A DNA stretch of 64,000 bases from Aigarchaeota archaeon (GTDB taxonomy: Archaea; Thermoproteota; Nitrososphaeria_A; Caldarchaeales; Calditenuaceae), in assembly GCA_025059745.1 (NCBI GenBank), contig JANXDH010000004.1, positions 597,646-661,645 on the forward strand, given 5' to 3'. Position numbers and translations under genes: made by a program. Shown here piece by piece: positions 48,238-57,349 of the stretch. The stretch's first letter is position 1. Each line of letters starts with the position of its first letter. Under the pieces are notes generated by a model that ran no database searches, was not told where the DNA came from, and saw only the letters and a list, made by a program, of their open reading frames with translations.

Positions 48238-48611
48238 TACCGCTCACCGTTCGATGTCTTCGCCGCCCCCTCATCTAGGGACTTCTTCCTGTATTCGTCA
48301 TCAAGGTTCAGCTGCATTAACATAGTGTTGCTGGCGTGGACAGGCACATTGACGTTGGTCCCATCGGCTTTCTTCCTCGTCAGTCCCTCGATGTAAACGA
48401 ATCCCCTGCTTCTATCAACCCTGATTATCTTCCCCTCCACGCCCCTGTACTCCCCCCTCATGACCTTGACGGTGTCCCCGACCCTTGCCGGGAGGGACCT
48501 GCATCGATACTTCTCTCGGAGCGTCACGGAGAGGTGCACAGTGATCGACTTCGAGCGTAGATCGGTGGTGCGACCGGGACCGCTACGTTGAACCTTAACT
48601 CCCGACGTCAC
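48237..48611 (-). CDS. rplX: 50S ribosomal protein L24 (uL24)
   Basis: LPARVGDTVKVMRGEYRGVEGKIIRVDRSRGFVYIEGLTRKKADGTNVNVPVHASNTMLMQLNLDDE. Confidence 0.94.
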   Translation of the reverse strand: MTSGVKVQRSGPGRTTDLRSKSITVHLSVTLREKYRCRSLPARVGDTVKVMRGEYRGVEGKIIRVDRSRGFVYIEGLTRKKADGTNVNVPVHASNTMLMQLNLDDEYRKKSLDEGAAKTSNGER

Positions 48612-48620
48612 ATCGACCCC

Positions 48621-49055
48621 CTAGATTATTATTCCCGCTATGTTGGCGATCTTCGCCCACCTCTCTGCGGCCTCCTTCGCCACCGGCCCCCTAATCTCCG
48701 AGGCCTTCACGTCACCCTCAGGCGTCACGAGAACTGCCGCTGTGTCCTCGAACATGATCCAAGTCCCATCGGGCCTCCGGTAAGGTTTTCTCTGCCTTAT
48801 TATGATCGCATGCATTGGCTTACCTCTCAGTTCAGCGTTCCCCTTCTTCACAGTAACAGCGACCAGGTCTCCCACACCTGCAGCGGGTTGCCTCCTCAGC
48901 CTCTGCTTGAAACCTAAGACCTGTATGACCCTCAACTCCTGAGCTCCGGAATTATCGGAGCAGTGTATGTACGCGCCCTTCGTGATCGTCCGGGGTACAT
49001 CGGGTACCCTGAGTAAGGTCCCTACCTCCGCGACCGCTCTGGACCTCTTACTCAC
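48621..49055 (-). CDS. rplN: 50S ribosomal protein L14 (uL14)
   Basis: KGAYIHCSDNSGAQELRVIQVLGFK...GDLVAVTVKKGNAELRGKPMHAIIIRQRK. Confidence 0.95.
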   Translation of the reverse strand: MSKRSRAVAEVGTLLRVPDVPRTITKGAYIHCSDNSGAQELRVIQVLGFKQRLRRQPAAGVGDLVAVTVKKGNAELRGKPMHAIIIRQRKPYRRPDGTWIMFEDTAAVLVTPEGDVKASEIRGPVAKEAAERWAKIANIAGIII

Positions 49056-49402
49056 GTAGACTCACCCCTCGTGAGCCTCTCGATGACCACGAAACTTATG
49101 GTCTTGCTGATCGGTCTGCACTCGGCCACCCTCACCGTGTCGTTCACGCTCGCGTCTATGCAGGGAGGTAGGTGGGCTGGTATCCTGGTCCTCCGCCTCT
49201 CATACCTCTTGTATTTCTTAATGAATTGGACGTATTCTCTCTCGATGACCACAGAGTTCTTCATCAACCTCTTCAGAACTCTACCCACGAGCAGTACCCC
49301 CCTTACCTTGAGGTGACCGTGAAAGGGACATTTGATATCTTTACAGGTAGAGGGTGGGGGGTTGACTGGAACTCCTATATTCCTCGTTTCGCGGGACATC
49401 AT
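49052..49402 (-). CDS. rpsQ: 30S ribosomal protein S17 (uS17)
   Basis: CPFHGHLKVRGVLLVGRVLKRLMKNSVVIEREY...CRPISKTISFVVIERL. Confidence 0.94.
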   Translation of the reverse strand: MMSRETRNIGVPVNPPPSTCKDIKCPFHGHLKVRGVLLVGRVLKRLMKNSVVIEREYVQFIKKYKRYERRRTRIPAHLPPCIDASVNDTVRVAECRPISKTISFVVIERLTRGEST

Positions 49403-49453
49403 CTTGCTGTCGTGCTGAACGTCTAAATGCTAAGAGGACGATATTAAGGTAAT

Positions 49454-49747
49454 TCAGGTGACCTTGATCCACATCCTCTTCTGAGCCCTTACGCGGTCTG
49501 CAGGGCGGCCTATCAAATACCTCCCATCCGCACCTATCCGTTCACCCTCGGTTAACGTGATTATCAGCCTGAATCCAGCCTTGGGTAATCTGACCACCTT
49601 CCCGTCCTCAGTCCTCAGCCAGATCATGTTCTTTGTCTCCTCTATCACGGTACCTGAGAAGACCCTCGAGCCGTCCAAGGATACCACCCTCGCCTTGTAA
49701 CCCACCAGTGATATGGGTATCCTGATCCGCCGGGTACCTCCCTGCAT
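49454..49747 (-). CDS. rnp1: RNase P protein component 1 (Rpp29/Pop4)
   Basis: LVGYKARVVSLDGSRVFSGTVIEETKNMIWLRTEDGKVVRLPKAGFRLIITL, in the conserved position between L29 and S17. Confidence 0.88.
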   Translation of the reverse strand: MQGGTRRIRIPISLVGYKARVVSLDGSRVFSGTVIEETKNMIWLRTEDGKVVRLPKAGFRLIITLTEGERIGADGRYLIGRPADRVRAQKRMWIKVT

Positions 49748-49953
49748 CAGGCCTTTCCTTCTCTTTCTCTTAGAACCGTGAGTATCCTAGCTATTCGCCT
49801 CCTTATTGTCCTGACGTTAGAGGGCTTCTCCACCGACCCTCCAGAGAGGATCCTGGACCGCAGGTTCCTTAGCTCCGTCCTCAGTTCGACAAGCTCCCCC
49901 CTCAACTCCTCATCGCTCTTATTCCTTATCTCGGTCATGACTCTCTTCGTCAT
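49747..49953 (-). CDS. rpmC: 50S ribosomal protein L29 (uL29)
   Basis: IRNKSDEELRGELVELRTELRNLRSRILSGGSVEKPSNVRTIRRRIARILTVLRERE. Confidence 0.93.
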   Translation of the reverse strand: MTKRVMTEIRNKSDEELRGELVELRTELRNLRSRILSGGSVEKPSNVRTIRRRIARILTVLREREGKA

Positions 49954-50561
49954 TGGCCGCTCGCCTCTTCGCGTACCTTGACCTCCTCTGGGAGTGGAGC
50001 GTCTGGAGGATATATCCTCACCTTTACGCCGAATACGCCGGTTGGGAGTTTGACATCTGCTATACCAACCTTGACGTACTTCATCGCGAACTCACCGGAT
50101 TTGGGTAGAATGCCGGCAGAGTACTTCTCTGACTTAGAACGGGCCGACGTTAACTTCCCGCTTATCACGACCTCCGCACCCCGAGCGCCTGCGTCTACGA
50201 TCCTTCGTAGCGCCCAGAAGGCTACACGCCTCCACTTGACACCGCTACTTATCGCTGATGCGATCCTCTGTGCCATCAGGGATGGGTTCAGCTCTGGTAA
50301 CTCGATCTCGGAGACAGAGATCTGGATGTTCTCGAGGCCGAACCGCTCCTCCAGCTCCTTCTGCAGGTTCTTTATGACCCGGCCCTTGGAACCTATGACC
50401 AAGCCAGGCCTCATGGAGTATATGACCATCCGCGCGCCGAGTGGGGTGAACGAGAGGTCGACGTTGGCCAGTAACGCGTCCTTCAGGTAGTTCCTGACGA
50501 ACTCCTCTACGTTCTGTTTCCTGTGCTTCTTCTGGAGCGTCACTATGACTGAGGTCGGCAT
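49950..50561 (-). CDS. rpsC: 30S ribosomal protein S3 (uS3)
   Basis: RMVIYSMRPGLVIGSKGRVIKNLQKELEERFGLENIQISVSEIELPELNPSLMAQRIASAI (KH domain). Confidence 0.95.
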   Translation of the reverse strand: MPTSVIVTLQKKHRKQNVEEFVRNYLKDALLANVDLSFTPLGARMVIYSMRPGLVIGSKGRVIKNLQKELEERFGLENIQISVSEIELPELNPSLMAQRIASAISSGVKWRRVAFWALRRIVDAGARGAEVVISGKLTSARSKSEKYSAGILPKSGEFAMKYVKVGIADVKLPTGVFGVKVRIYPPDAPLPEEVKVREEASGQ

Positions 50562-50633
50562 CGCCTACACCGGGATCATATTGCGGCTCGTATTATACTT
50601 TAGCATCATCCGGAACCGGAGACCCAGCGTCAC

Positions 50634-51089
50634 CTATACCTGAGTGGCGGCCAGCTCTATGTGGACGAGTACCTTGTTCCTCGGGGATGCCCTGCCGAAT
50701 GCTCTCGGCGTGAACCTCTTTAACGCGCGTCCCTTGTGCGATACGGCGTGCGTTATAACCAACCTTTCTGGATCGAGGCCTTTGAATTCCGCGTTGGCAG
50801 AGAGCGAATCAAGGAGTTTCAGGAGGTGTCTGGCGGCCTTCACAGGATACCCACCAGGCCCCCTCACTCCCCTTCGATGCGCCCTCAGCTTCTTGTATCT
50901 CCTATAGGGTACGGCCTCCTCACCCTCAACGACCCTCTCGAGGTACTCCCTCGCCTTGACCACCCTCATGCCTTTTATTGCGTTACACACCTCACGAGTC
51001 CATTTCGGTGAGAGGTCGACCTCCCTGAGACTGGCCTTAACGGTCGTCATGGGGTCCAGACCAGTTATCGAGTACCCCCACCTCGGCAT
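50634..51089 (-). CDS. rplV: 50S ribosomal protein L22 (uL22)
   Basis: LDPMTTVKASLREVDLSPKWTREVCNAIKGMRVVKAREYLERV...LVITHAVSHKGRALKRFTPRAFGRASPRNKVLVHIEL. Confidence 0.95.
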   Translation of the reverse strand: MPRWGYSITGLDPMTTVKASLREVDLSPKWTREVCNAIKGMRVVKAREYLERVVEGEEAVPYRRYKKLRAHRRGVRGPGGYPVKAARHLLKLLDSLSANAEFKGLDPERLVITHAVSHKGRALKRFTPRAFGRASPRNKVLVHIELAATQV

Positions 51090-51172
51090 CTCGATCTATC
51101 CCGAGAGATAGGGATTACGATATAAATTCTACACGCTCTGACACATCACGCCTTAATAGTAACAAGGTTATC

Positions 51173-52189
51173 ATGCATATAGATCTGCAGATGAGACCTT
51201 TACGTAGATCGCTACAGCTCACGGGCAAACGGTCCTACTCCATTACACTCCCCAAGGGATGGGTCTCAGCTCAGGGACTCAAGACCGGGGACTCACTCAT
51301 ACTGGAGGTGTGTGAGGACGGCACCATACGTGTCAAACCAGAAATGAGAGGACCCACGAGGGAGAACTCAAAGTTCATCATAAACGACACAGCACTGATT
51401 GGAAGGGATGTCCTCGCCGCATACCTGATGGGGTACGATAACATAGTCATAGAGGCGAAGAAGCCCCTGTCGCAAGAGAACGTGAAGAACGTGAAGATGG
51501 TCATCAGGGGCCTCGCGGGCGCAGAGATCATCGACGAGGGTGAAAACAGAATCGAGATACAGATACTCCTTGATAGTGGCGCAGTTGAGCCTATGAAAGT
51601 CCTCTCTAGGCAGAACTCCTTGGTGAAAAGCATGATAAACGACGCATTCCTCTCGATCATAAACGTTAACAACGAGAGGGCGATGAAAGTCCTAGGGAGG
51701 GATGAAGAGGTCGATAGGCACTACTTCACCTTGGTCCGCGTCGTGAGGGCCGCGATGAAAGACCCCGTCATAGCCAGCGAGTTAAAATTGAACGCGTTAC
51801 AACTCATGGACATCCGACTCGTAGCGAAGTTCATCGAGGACGTAGGTGATAGGGCCGCCAATATGGCCTCACACACCCTTTTGGAGGGATTCAAGGGGTT
51901 CTCGGATGAGATGAACGAGTTATTGGGTAACCTAAACGAGGTCTTGATCACGTTACAGAACAGCGCTTTCGAGGCGTTCACTAACGAGGACCTAAAATTG
52001 GCGACCGAGGTCATAAAGGCAAGGGAACGCGTGATCAATCTGATAACCAAGATATCTAAGCTTCAAGAGCCAACCGCCTCCCCAACGAAGTCCGCCACTA
52101 TGATACTACTCAACGCGGACGCCATAAATCTGAACCAAGTCGACATCGCAGATATAGTGGCTCCTGCAAAGAGGACCGCACTTCAATAA
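51173..52189 (+). CDS. AbrB-PhoU domain phosphate-uptake regulator-like protein
   Basis: LRRSLQLTGKRSYSITLPKGWVSAQGLKTGDSLILEV (AbrB-like) followed by a helical PhoU-like region. Confidence 0.82.
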   Translation: MHIDLQMRPLRRSLQLTGKRSYSITLPKGWVSAQGLKTGDSLILEVCEDGTIRVKPEMRGPTRENSKFIINDTALIGRDVLAAYLMGYDNIVIEAKKPLSQENVKNVKMVIRGLAGAEIIDEGENRIEIQILLDSGAVEPMKVLSRQNSLVKSMINDAFLSIINVNNERAMKVLGRDEEVDRHYFTLVRVVRAAMKDPVIASELKLNALQLMDIRLVAKFIEDVGDRAANMASHTLLEGFKGFSDEMNELLGNLNEVLITLQNSAFEAFTNEDLKLATEVIKARERVINLITKISKLQEPTASPTKSATMILLNADAINLNQVDIADIVAPAKRTALQ

Positions 52190-52252
52190 AACCATATTCG
52201 TTCACTCGATCGCTTTTAGGTTTATATTTCTATCGTTATCACCTGATGTAGG

Positions 52253-53275
52253 ATGGGCTATAAGGCTGATACGAGTCTCCCGGTCAATGACGCAATCTAC
52301 GACATAGCCATCATCGGAGGCGGACCTACAGGCCTCTTCGCCTCATTCTATGCTGGTATGCGGAACATGAAGACGCTACTCATAGAGGCCATGCCGGAGC
52401 TTGGTGGACAGCTGACGTTCCTCTATCCCGACAAGTTCATCTACGACGTACCCGGTCATCCGAAGGTACTCGCAAAGCACCTCGTCGAGAACTTAGTTGC
52501 ACAGGGGCTCCAGTTCAGGCCTACGGTCATACTGGGGGAGAGAGTATCGAACGTGGTAAAGTTGGGCGAGAAGCTGTTCATGATAGAGACCGACAAGGGA
52601 CGGTACTACTCAAAGACCATCGTGATATGCGCGGGCATCGGCGCGATATCGCCGAGGAGGCTCGGCATACCGGAGGTCGAACGGTTCGAGGGCAAGGGCC
52701 TCTATTACGTCGTGACCAACAAATGGGAGTTCAAGGACAGGAGGGTGATGATAGTCGGGGGCGGTGATACGGCGGTGGACTGGGCTTTGAACCTCCAGAA
52801 CATAGCTAAGAAGGTGACCCTGATACACAGGAGGGGTCAGTTCAGGGCACACGAGGCGAGCGTCATAGAACTCTTCCACTCGAACGTGGAGGTCATGGTA
52901 CCGTACGTCGTGAAGTCTGCTCAAGGCGACAGCGCCTTAAGGAAGGTCACGGTCATGAACTTGGATACCAACGAGGAGGAGATCAAGGAGGTCGACGCAT
53001 TGATCCCCTGTCTCGGCTTCATAGTGGATAACACGGTTCTGAAGAAGTGGGGGTTGGAGATGGAGGGACAGAGTCTCCTCGTAAACGGTAGGATGGAGAC
53101 CAACGTGGCCGGAATATATGGCGCGGGCGACATAGCGCACGAGTCAGGGTCCGTGAAGCTCAACCTGATATGCGTGGGGTTCGCTCAGGCAGCTATAGCT
53201 GTCAACGTCGCCAAGAACTACATAGACCCATCATCGAGCTACTTCCCGGGTCACAGCAGCGAGAGGCGATTCTGA
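52253..53275 (+). CDS. FAD-dependent NAD(P)-oxidoreductase (thioredoxin reductase / ferredoxin-NADP reductase 2 type)
   Basis: YDIAIIGGGPTGLFASFYAGMRNMKTLLIEAMPELGGQL, VMIVGGGDTAVDWAL, NVAGIYGAGDIA; no CxxC redox pair at the TrxR position. Confidence 0.88.
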   Translation: MGYKADTSLPVNDAIYDIAIIGGGPTGLFASFYAGMRNMKTLLIEAMPELGGQLTFLYPDKFIYDVPGHPKVLAKHLVENLVAQGLQFRPTVILGERVSNVVKLGEKLFMIETDKGRYYSKTIVICAGIGAISPRRLGIPEVERFEGKGLYYVVTNKWEFKDRRVMIVGGGDTAVDWALNLQNIAKKVTLIHRRGQFRAHEASVIELFHSNVEVMVPYVVKSAQGDSALRKVTVMNLDTNEEEIKEVDALIPCLGFIVDNTVLKKWGLEMEGQSLLVNGRMETNVAGIYGAGDIAHESGSVKLNLICVGFAQAAIAVNVAKNYIDPSSSYFPGHSSERRF

Positions 53276-53305
53276 GGCGATCAGAATTCTTAATTAAGTC
53301 CTGTT

Positions 53306-53824
53306 GTGGCTAATTCGATACGGGTGATAATTACGTCAATCAGGAGAACCTCCAGACAAAACCTCTCCAAGGTCTTAACCACAATGCTGGTACCCTCTAG
53401 GTACACCATTGAGCGGTGGAGCTACACTCTCCAGCGCGTGAGTGGTGTGGTCGTGATGCTGTACTTCGTCGCCCACGTGATCGAGACCGGTTACGTGGTG
53501 GGCGGCCCGGGGGTTTGGTACGTCCCCCCCTATGAGGTCGCTCAACGTAGCTGGGAGACAGTAAAGGCCTCTCTGAAGGACCCAGTCTTCGATGTGGGGC
53601 TCGGCATCATAGGCCTCTTGGTCACCTTTCACACCATCAACGGAGTCCGTCTAACATTAACCCACTTCGGTTACACACTCAAGAGACCTCACCGTCCTGA
53701 GTTCCCCTATGAGGTCAGGTCCTTCACTAACTTCCAGCGAGGTCTGTTCTGGCTGAGCATCTCGTTCGCTGTCTTCTCGATGATCTACGCACTCGACACA
53801 TTGCTGGGGGTGTTCAGGGCTTGA
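53306..53824 (+). CDS. sdhC: Succinate dehydrogenase cytochrome b subunit
   Basis: RYTIERWSYTLQRVSGVVVMLYFVAHVIETG; TM helices; upstream of sdhD/sdhB. A more likely start is ATG near 53384. Confidence 0.82.
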   Translation: MANSIRVIITSIRRTSRQNLSKVLTTMLVPSRYTIERWSYTLQRVSGVVVMLYFVAHVIETGYVVGGPGVWYVPPYEVAQRSWETVKASLKDPVFDVGLGIIGLLVTFHTINGVRLTLTHFGYTLKRPHRPEFPYEVRSFTNFQRGLFWLSISFAVFSMIYALDTLLGVFRA

Positions 53825-54198
53825 GAGAGAGGACGCTCATGATCATGCATTACCTCACGGGCCTCGGCATATTGGTGTCCGGGACGATACACGTATACGT
53901 AGTCTTTCTCACCGTGCCCGCCAACTTGACGGCCTGGGAGAGCACCCTGAGCTTTGACGGGTTTCAGTTCGCGATACTCCCAGTTTACAGGAACTTGGCC
54001 CTAGCGCTGAGTCTAGAAATACTACTCATATGCACCACGTATCACGGATTGAACGGCCTCCGCATCATACTGTACGAGCTGTTTCAGGGCAGGTCCGCCC
54101 GAACCTACGTCAAGTACGCTCTGTTCGCAATAGGGGCGCTATTACTGATCTACGGGACGAGGACCATAATCATCGCGCATAGTATAGGTGGTCCTTGA
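53821..54198 (+). CDS. sdhD: Succinate dehydrogenase membrane subunit
   Basis: Multi-TM small protein with TTYHGLNGLRIILYELF, between sdhC and sdhB. Confidence 0.78.
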   Translation: MRERTLMIMHYLTGLGILVSGTIHVYVVFLTVPANLTAWESTLSFDGFQFAILPVYRNLALALSLEILLICTTYHGLNGLRIILYELFQGRSARTYVKYALFAIGALLLIYGTRTIIIAHSIGGP

Positions 54199-54914
54199 TG
54201 AGGAACGAGATCATATTAAAGGTCTACAGGTTTGATCCGACGTCTGGGAAACCTCCCACCTACAAGCGGTACTCCGTCCCCATCACCGAGAGGGAGACCG
54301 TGCTAGACGCTTTACTATACGTAAAGGAACATCAGGACGCCACCCTCTCCCTCAGGTTCTCTTGCAGGATGGCCGTGTGCGGCTCATGCGGTATGCTCAT
54401 AGATGGCCTACCTAGGCTAGCGTGTTACACTCAGATATCCGAGCTTGACACGGACGAGATAGAGGTGAGGCCTATGAGCAACTACCCGATCGTGAGGGAT
54501 CTGGTCGTGGACATGAGCGGCTTTTTTGAGAAACATCGCAGCGTGATGCCGTGGCTGATCAGGAGAGACGTCAGGGAACAGAATCAACCGACGAAACAGT
54601 ACCTGCAGAGCGACGAACAGCTACTAGAATACCTACAATTCTCGTACTGCATAAAATGCGGTCTCTGTTACGCAGCCTGCCCCGTGGTCACCGCAATGGA
54701 CGAGTTCCTCGGTCCCCAGGCCCTCGCCCAACTCTACAGGTACATCAGAGACAGCAGGGATGAGGGTGCTACTGAGAGGTTGAAGTCAGCGGGCGAGTTC
54801 AATGGAGTCTGGAGGTGTCACTTCGCCGGCTCATGCAGCCAGGTCTGTCCCAAGGGTGTAGATCCTGCGCTGGCGATACAGCTCCTCAGACGGAGGACGC
54901 TCTTCATGAAGTGA
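54195..54914 (+). CDS. sdhB: Succinate dehydrogenase iron-sulfur subunit
   Basis: SCRMAVCGSCGMLIDGLPRLAC [2Fe-2S]; CIKCGLCYAACP and CHFAGSCSQVCPKGVDP clusters. Confidence 0.93.
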   Translation: MMRNEIILKVYRFDPTSGKPPTYKRYSVPITERETVLDALLYVKEHQDATLSLRFSCRMAVCGSCGMLIDGLPRLACYTQISELDTDEIEVRPMSNYPIVRDLVVDMSGFFEKHRSVMPWLIRRDVREQNQPTKQYLQSDEQLLEYLQFSYCIKCGLCYAACPVVTAMDEFLGPQALAQLYRYIRDSRDEGATERLKSAGEFNGVWRCHFAGSCSQVCPKGVDPALAIQLLRRRTLFMK

Positions 54915-54944
54915 GCCGAGATAACCTTCACCTCAGGTCCAGGG

Positions 54945-55880
54945 ATGGCTAGGAGGATATTACTGGTAAACCCGACTTACGGTGGCGCTAGCGGCAGCGG
55001 ACGTCACGTCCAGCTCTTATCGCGAGGCCTCAAGGAGGAAGGGTTCGACGTAGACCAGGTCTCGATCTCAAACACCTGGTACATAAATCTACCGATGATG
55101 AGGTCTGCGAGCTTTTTACTAGGGTCCTTCGTGAGAGACTTCAGCGACTATGACCTCGTACACCTCCACAACCCGAAGCTCTCCCCGCTCACACTGAGAC
55201 ACGAGAGAATGATACTCACGGTCCATGGAGGGTTGATGGAGCTCAGCCACAAATACGGGAGATTGGGTGAGGCGCTAATAAAGCCACTGAGATACATGAT
55301 GAACAGGGCCTCCGCCATAACCTCGGTTATGCTATGGGAAGCGAGGCGTAACGGGTGGATATGGATACCGAACATGATAGACCTCGACGCGATCGAAAAG
55401 GTACCTCCTGAGGCCGACGAGAGGGTCCTATTCGTCGGGAGGAACGATAGGGTGAAGAACTACCCCCTCTTCAAGAGGTTGGTTCAAGCCATAGGAGAAC
55501 CATACAAGGCATTTGGGGTGGAGGAGGTCGCTCCGTGGGAGAGAGTCATCTCGTACATGAAGTCCGCGAAATGTCTCTTCATCACCTCCCTCTGGGAGGG
55601 TATGCCGACGAGCATGCTCGAGGCGTGGGCGTGTAAGTGCCCGGTTATCGCCGCTGACATAGAGGCGTTCAGACCCTTCAGAGACGCCGTGGTAACCGCA
55701 GAGCCTAACCTGACCACTATGTTGACCGCATACAGACAGCTGGACAGCGTGAAGGAGGCGATAGTGAAGAGGGGTCTGGAGTACGTGAAGGAGTTCGATT
55801 ACAGGGTTGTCACGAGGAAGTACGCGAGGCTCTACGAGTCGGTCCTGAGCTCCGCGGTCGCGGAGGGGACCTCGACCTAA
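54945..55880 (+). CDS. Glycosyltransferase (GT4-like)
   Basis: NPTYGGASGSGRHVQLLSRGLKEEGFDV, RVLFVGRNDRVKNYPLF, FITSLWEGMPTSMLEAWACKCPVIAADI. Confidence 0.87.
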   Translation: MARRILLVNPTYGGASGSGRHVQLLSRGLKEEGFDVDQVSISNTWYINLPMMRSASFLLGSFVRDFSDYDLVHLHNPKLSPLTLRHERMILTVHGGLMELSHKYGRLGEALIKPLRYMMNRASAITSVMLWEARRNGWIWIPNMIDLDAIEKVPPEADERVLFVGRNDRVKNYPLFKRLVQAIGEPYKAFGVEEVAPWERVISYMKSAKCLFITSLWEGMPTSMLEAWACKCPVIAADIEAFRPFRDAVVTAEPNLTTMLTAYRQLDSVKEAIVKRGLEYVKEFDYRVVTRKYARLYESVLSSAVAEGTST

Positions 55881-55889
55881 CTTTAAATA

Positions 55890-56177
55890 ATGAGTCGGGC
55901 AGAGCATAGACTGAGGTTGGGGAAGGTAAGGACTCGAAAGGTGAAGGTGCTCGCGCGGAAACTGATGGAGAGGCCCAGGACTGAGGCGACCGCTAACTTC
56001 GATCAGAACAAGAGGTTCGTAGAATCGTCCCTCTCCGGGAGCATCTCAAAAAAGATGAGGAACAAGATAGCTGGCTACCTGACCGCGATGGAGAAGAGGA
56101 GAGCTAGGCAACGCGCCCTAGAGACGATGGGTGTCGCACAGGAACAATCGAGCGATGAGAGCACAGTGAATGCTTAA
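55890..56177 (+). CDS. rps17e: 30S ribosomal protein S17e
   Basis: GKVRTRKVKVLARKLMERP...NFDQNKRFVESSLSGSISKKMRNKIAGYLTAMEKR. Confidence 0.85.
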   Translation: MSRAEHRLRLGKVRTRKVKVLARKLMERPRTEATANFDQNKRFVESSLSGSISKKMRNKIAGYLTAMEKRRARQRALETMGVAQEQSSDESTVNA

Positions 56178-56206
56178 AACCAACTGGGGGTAGTTAAAGG
56201 TGAGCG

Positions 56207-57304
56207 GTGGATCGGGTGACGGCCCAAGAGCGGGACGATATAGCGAAGAGGAAGAGCGATCACATAAAGATCGCCGTGCATGAAGACGTCGAGTACCGCA
56301 TAACGACCTGGCTTGAGTACGTTATCATGCCTCACTCTCCCATACCCGAGGTCGATTACTCCGCCATCAGCACCGAGCGCACGTTCCTCGACCGGAGGTT
56401 CGGCGCGCCTATAGTCATAGAGGGTATGACGGGTGGGACAGAGGAGGGGATGCGGATAAACGGCAACCTAGCTATAGTCGCGGAGAAGTACAACATACCG
56501 ATGGGGATAGGCAGCCAGCGCATAGCCATCTCGAACCCTCAAACCGCAGGTACGTTCAGGATTGCCCGCGAGCTTGGTCCACACGTCTTTCTGATGGCTA
56601 ACATCGGCGCGACCCAGCTCATACAGAGGGGAGTCGAGTTCGCTTGGCAGGCTGTCAAGATGATCGACGCCAACGCACTCGTAGTACACCTCAACCCCCT
56701 GCAGGAGCTGATACAGCCGAGGGGGGACACGGCTTTTTCAGGCCTCCTGTCCAAACTGCGGGAAGTTGTCAGGGAGATAGGTACTCACGTGATAGTCAAA
56801 GAGGTTGGGTGCGGGTTCACCTACTCTGCGGCCATGAAGCTCTGGGAGATCGGGGTCGACGCGTTAGACGTCGCGGGCGCCGGCGGTACGAACTGGACCG
56901 AGATAGAGAGGTTGCGCGCTTTGGAGGCCGGTGCTGTTGACAAAGCAGAGCTGGCCGAGACCTACAGAGAGTGGGGGATACCCACCGCTGCATCGGTACT
57001 GGAGGTCGCAGAGATCGAGGGGCTGGAGATGATAGCGTCGGGTGGCGTAAAGAGCGGGTTGGACGTCGCAAAGCTGCTGTGCTTAGGAGCCGAGATGGTG
57101 GGGCTGGCACGCCCGTTCCTGAAGGCCGCTGTGGAGAGTGACGCTGCGGTCGAGAGGCTGCTCAAGAAGTTGATCAGCGAGGTCAAGGCTGCGGCCTTCT
57201 TGACGGGCTCCTCCTCTATGGATCAGCTCGCGCGGGTCAAACCGGTGATATTCGGGCCATTGAAGGAGTGGTACGTTCAGAGGGTGAGCCGATCAAGAAG
57301 TTGA
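56207..57304 (+). CDS. fni: Isopentenyl-diphosphate delta-isomerase type 2 (FMN-dependent)
   Basis: RKSDHIKIAVHEDVEYR, IVIEGMTGGTEEGMRINGNLA, MGIGSQRIAI, VAGAGGTNWTEIE. Confidence 0.93.
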   Translation: MDRVTAQERDDIAKRKSDHIKIAVHEDVEYRITTWLEYVIMPHSPIPEVDYSAISTERTFLDRRFGAPIVIEGMTGGTEEGMRINGNLAIVAEKYNIPMGIGSQRIAISNPQTAGTFRIARELGPHVFLMANIGATQLIQRGVEFAWQAVKMIDANALVVHLNPLQELIQPRGDTAFSGLLSKLREVVREIGTHVIVKEVGCGFTYSAAMKLWEIGVDALDVAGAGGTNWTEIERLRALEAGAVDKAELAETYREWGIPTAASVLEVAEIEGLEMIASGGVKSGLDVAKLLCLGAEMVGLARPFLKAAVESDAAVERLLKKLISEVKAAAFLTGSSSMDQLARVKPVIFGPLKEWYVQRVSRSRS

Positions 57305-57349
57305 GAAACATGAGCGATCTCTCAGCAACAATCTCAAACGTCAGATTGT

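Noticed and set aside
52253-53275. Annotation as thioredoxin reductase
   Set aside because: No CxxC active-site pair is present in the expected region, so a ferredoxin/flavodoxin-NADP reductase-like role is more likely.
56644-57110. Overlapping ORFs antisense or out of frame to fni (98 aa, 97 aa and others)
   Set aside because: They lie within a well-supported gene and look like GC-driven spurious frames; the same applies to most other shadow ORFs in the track.
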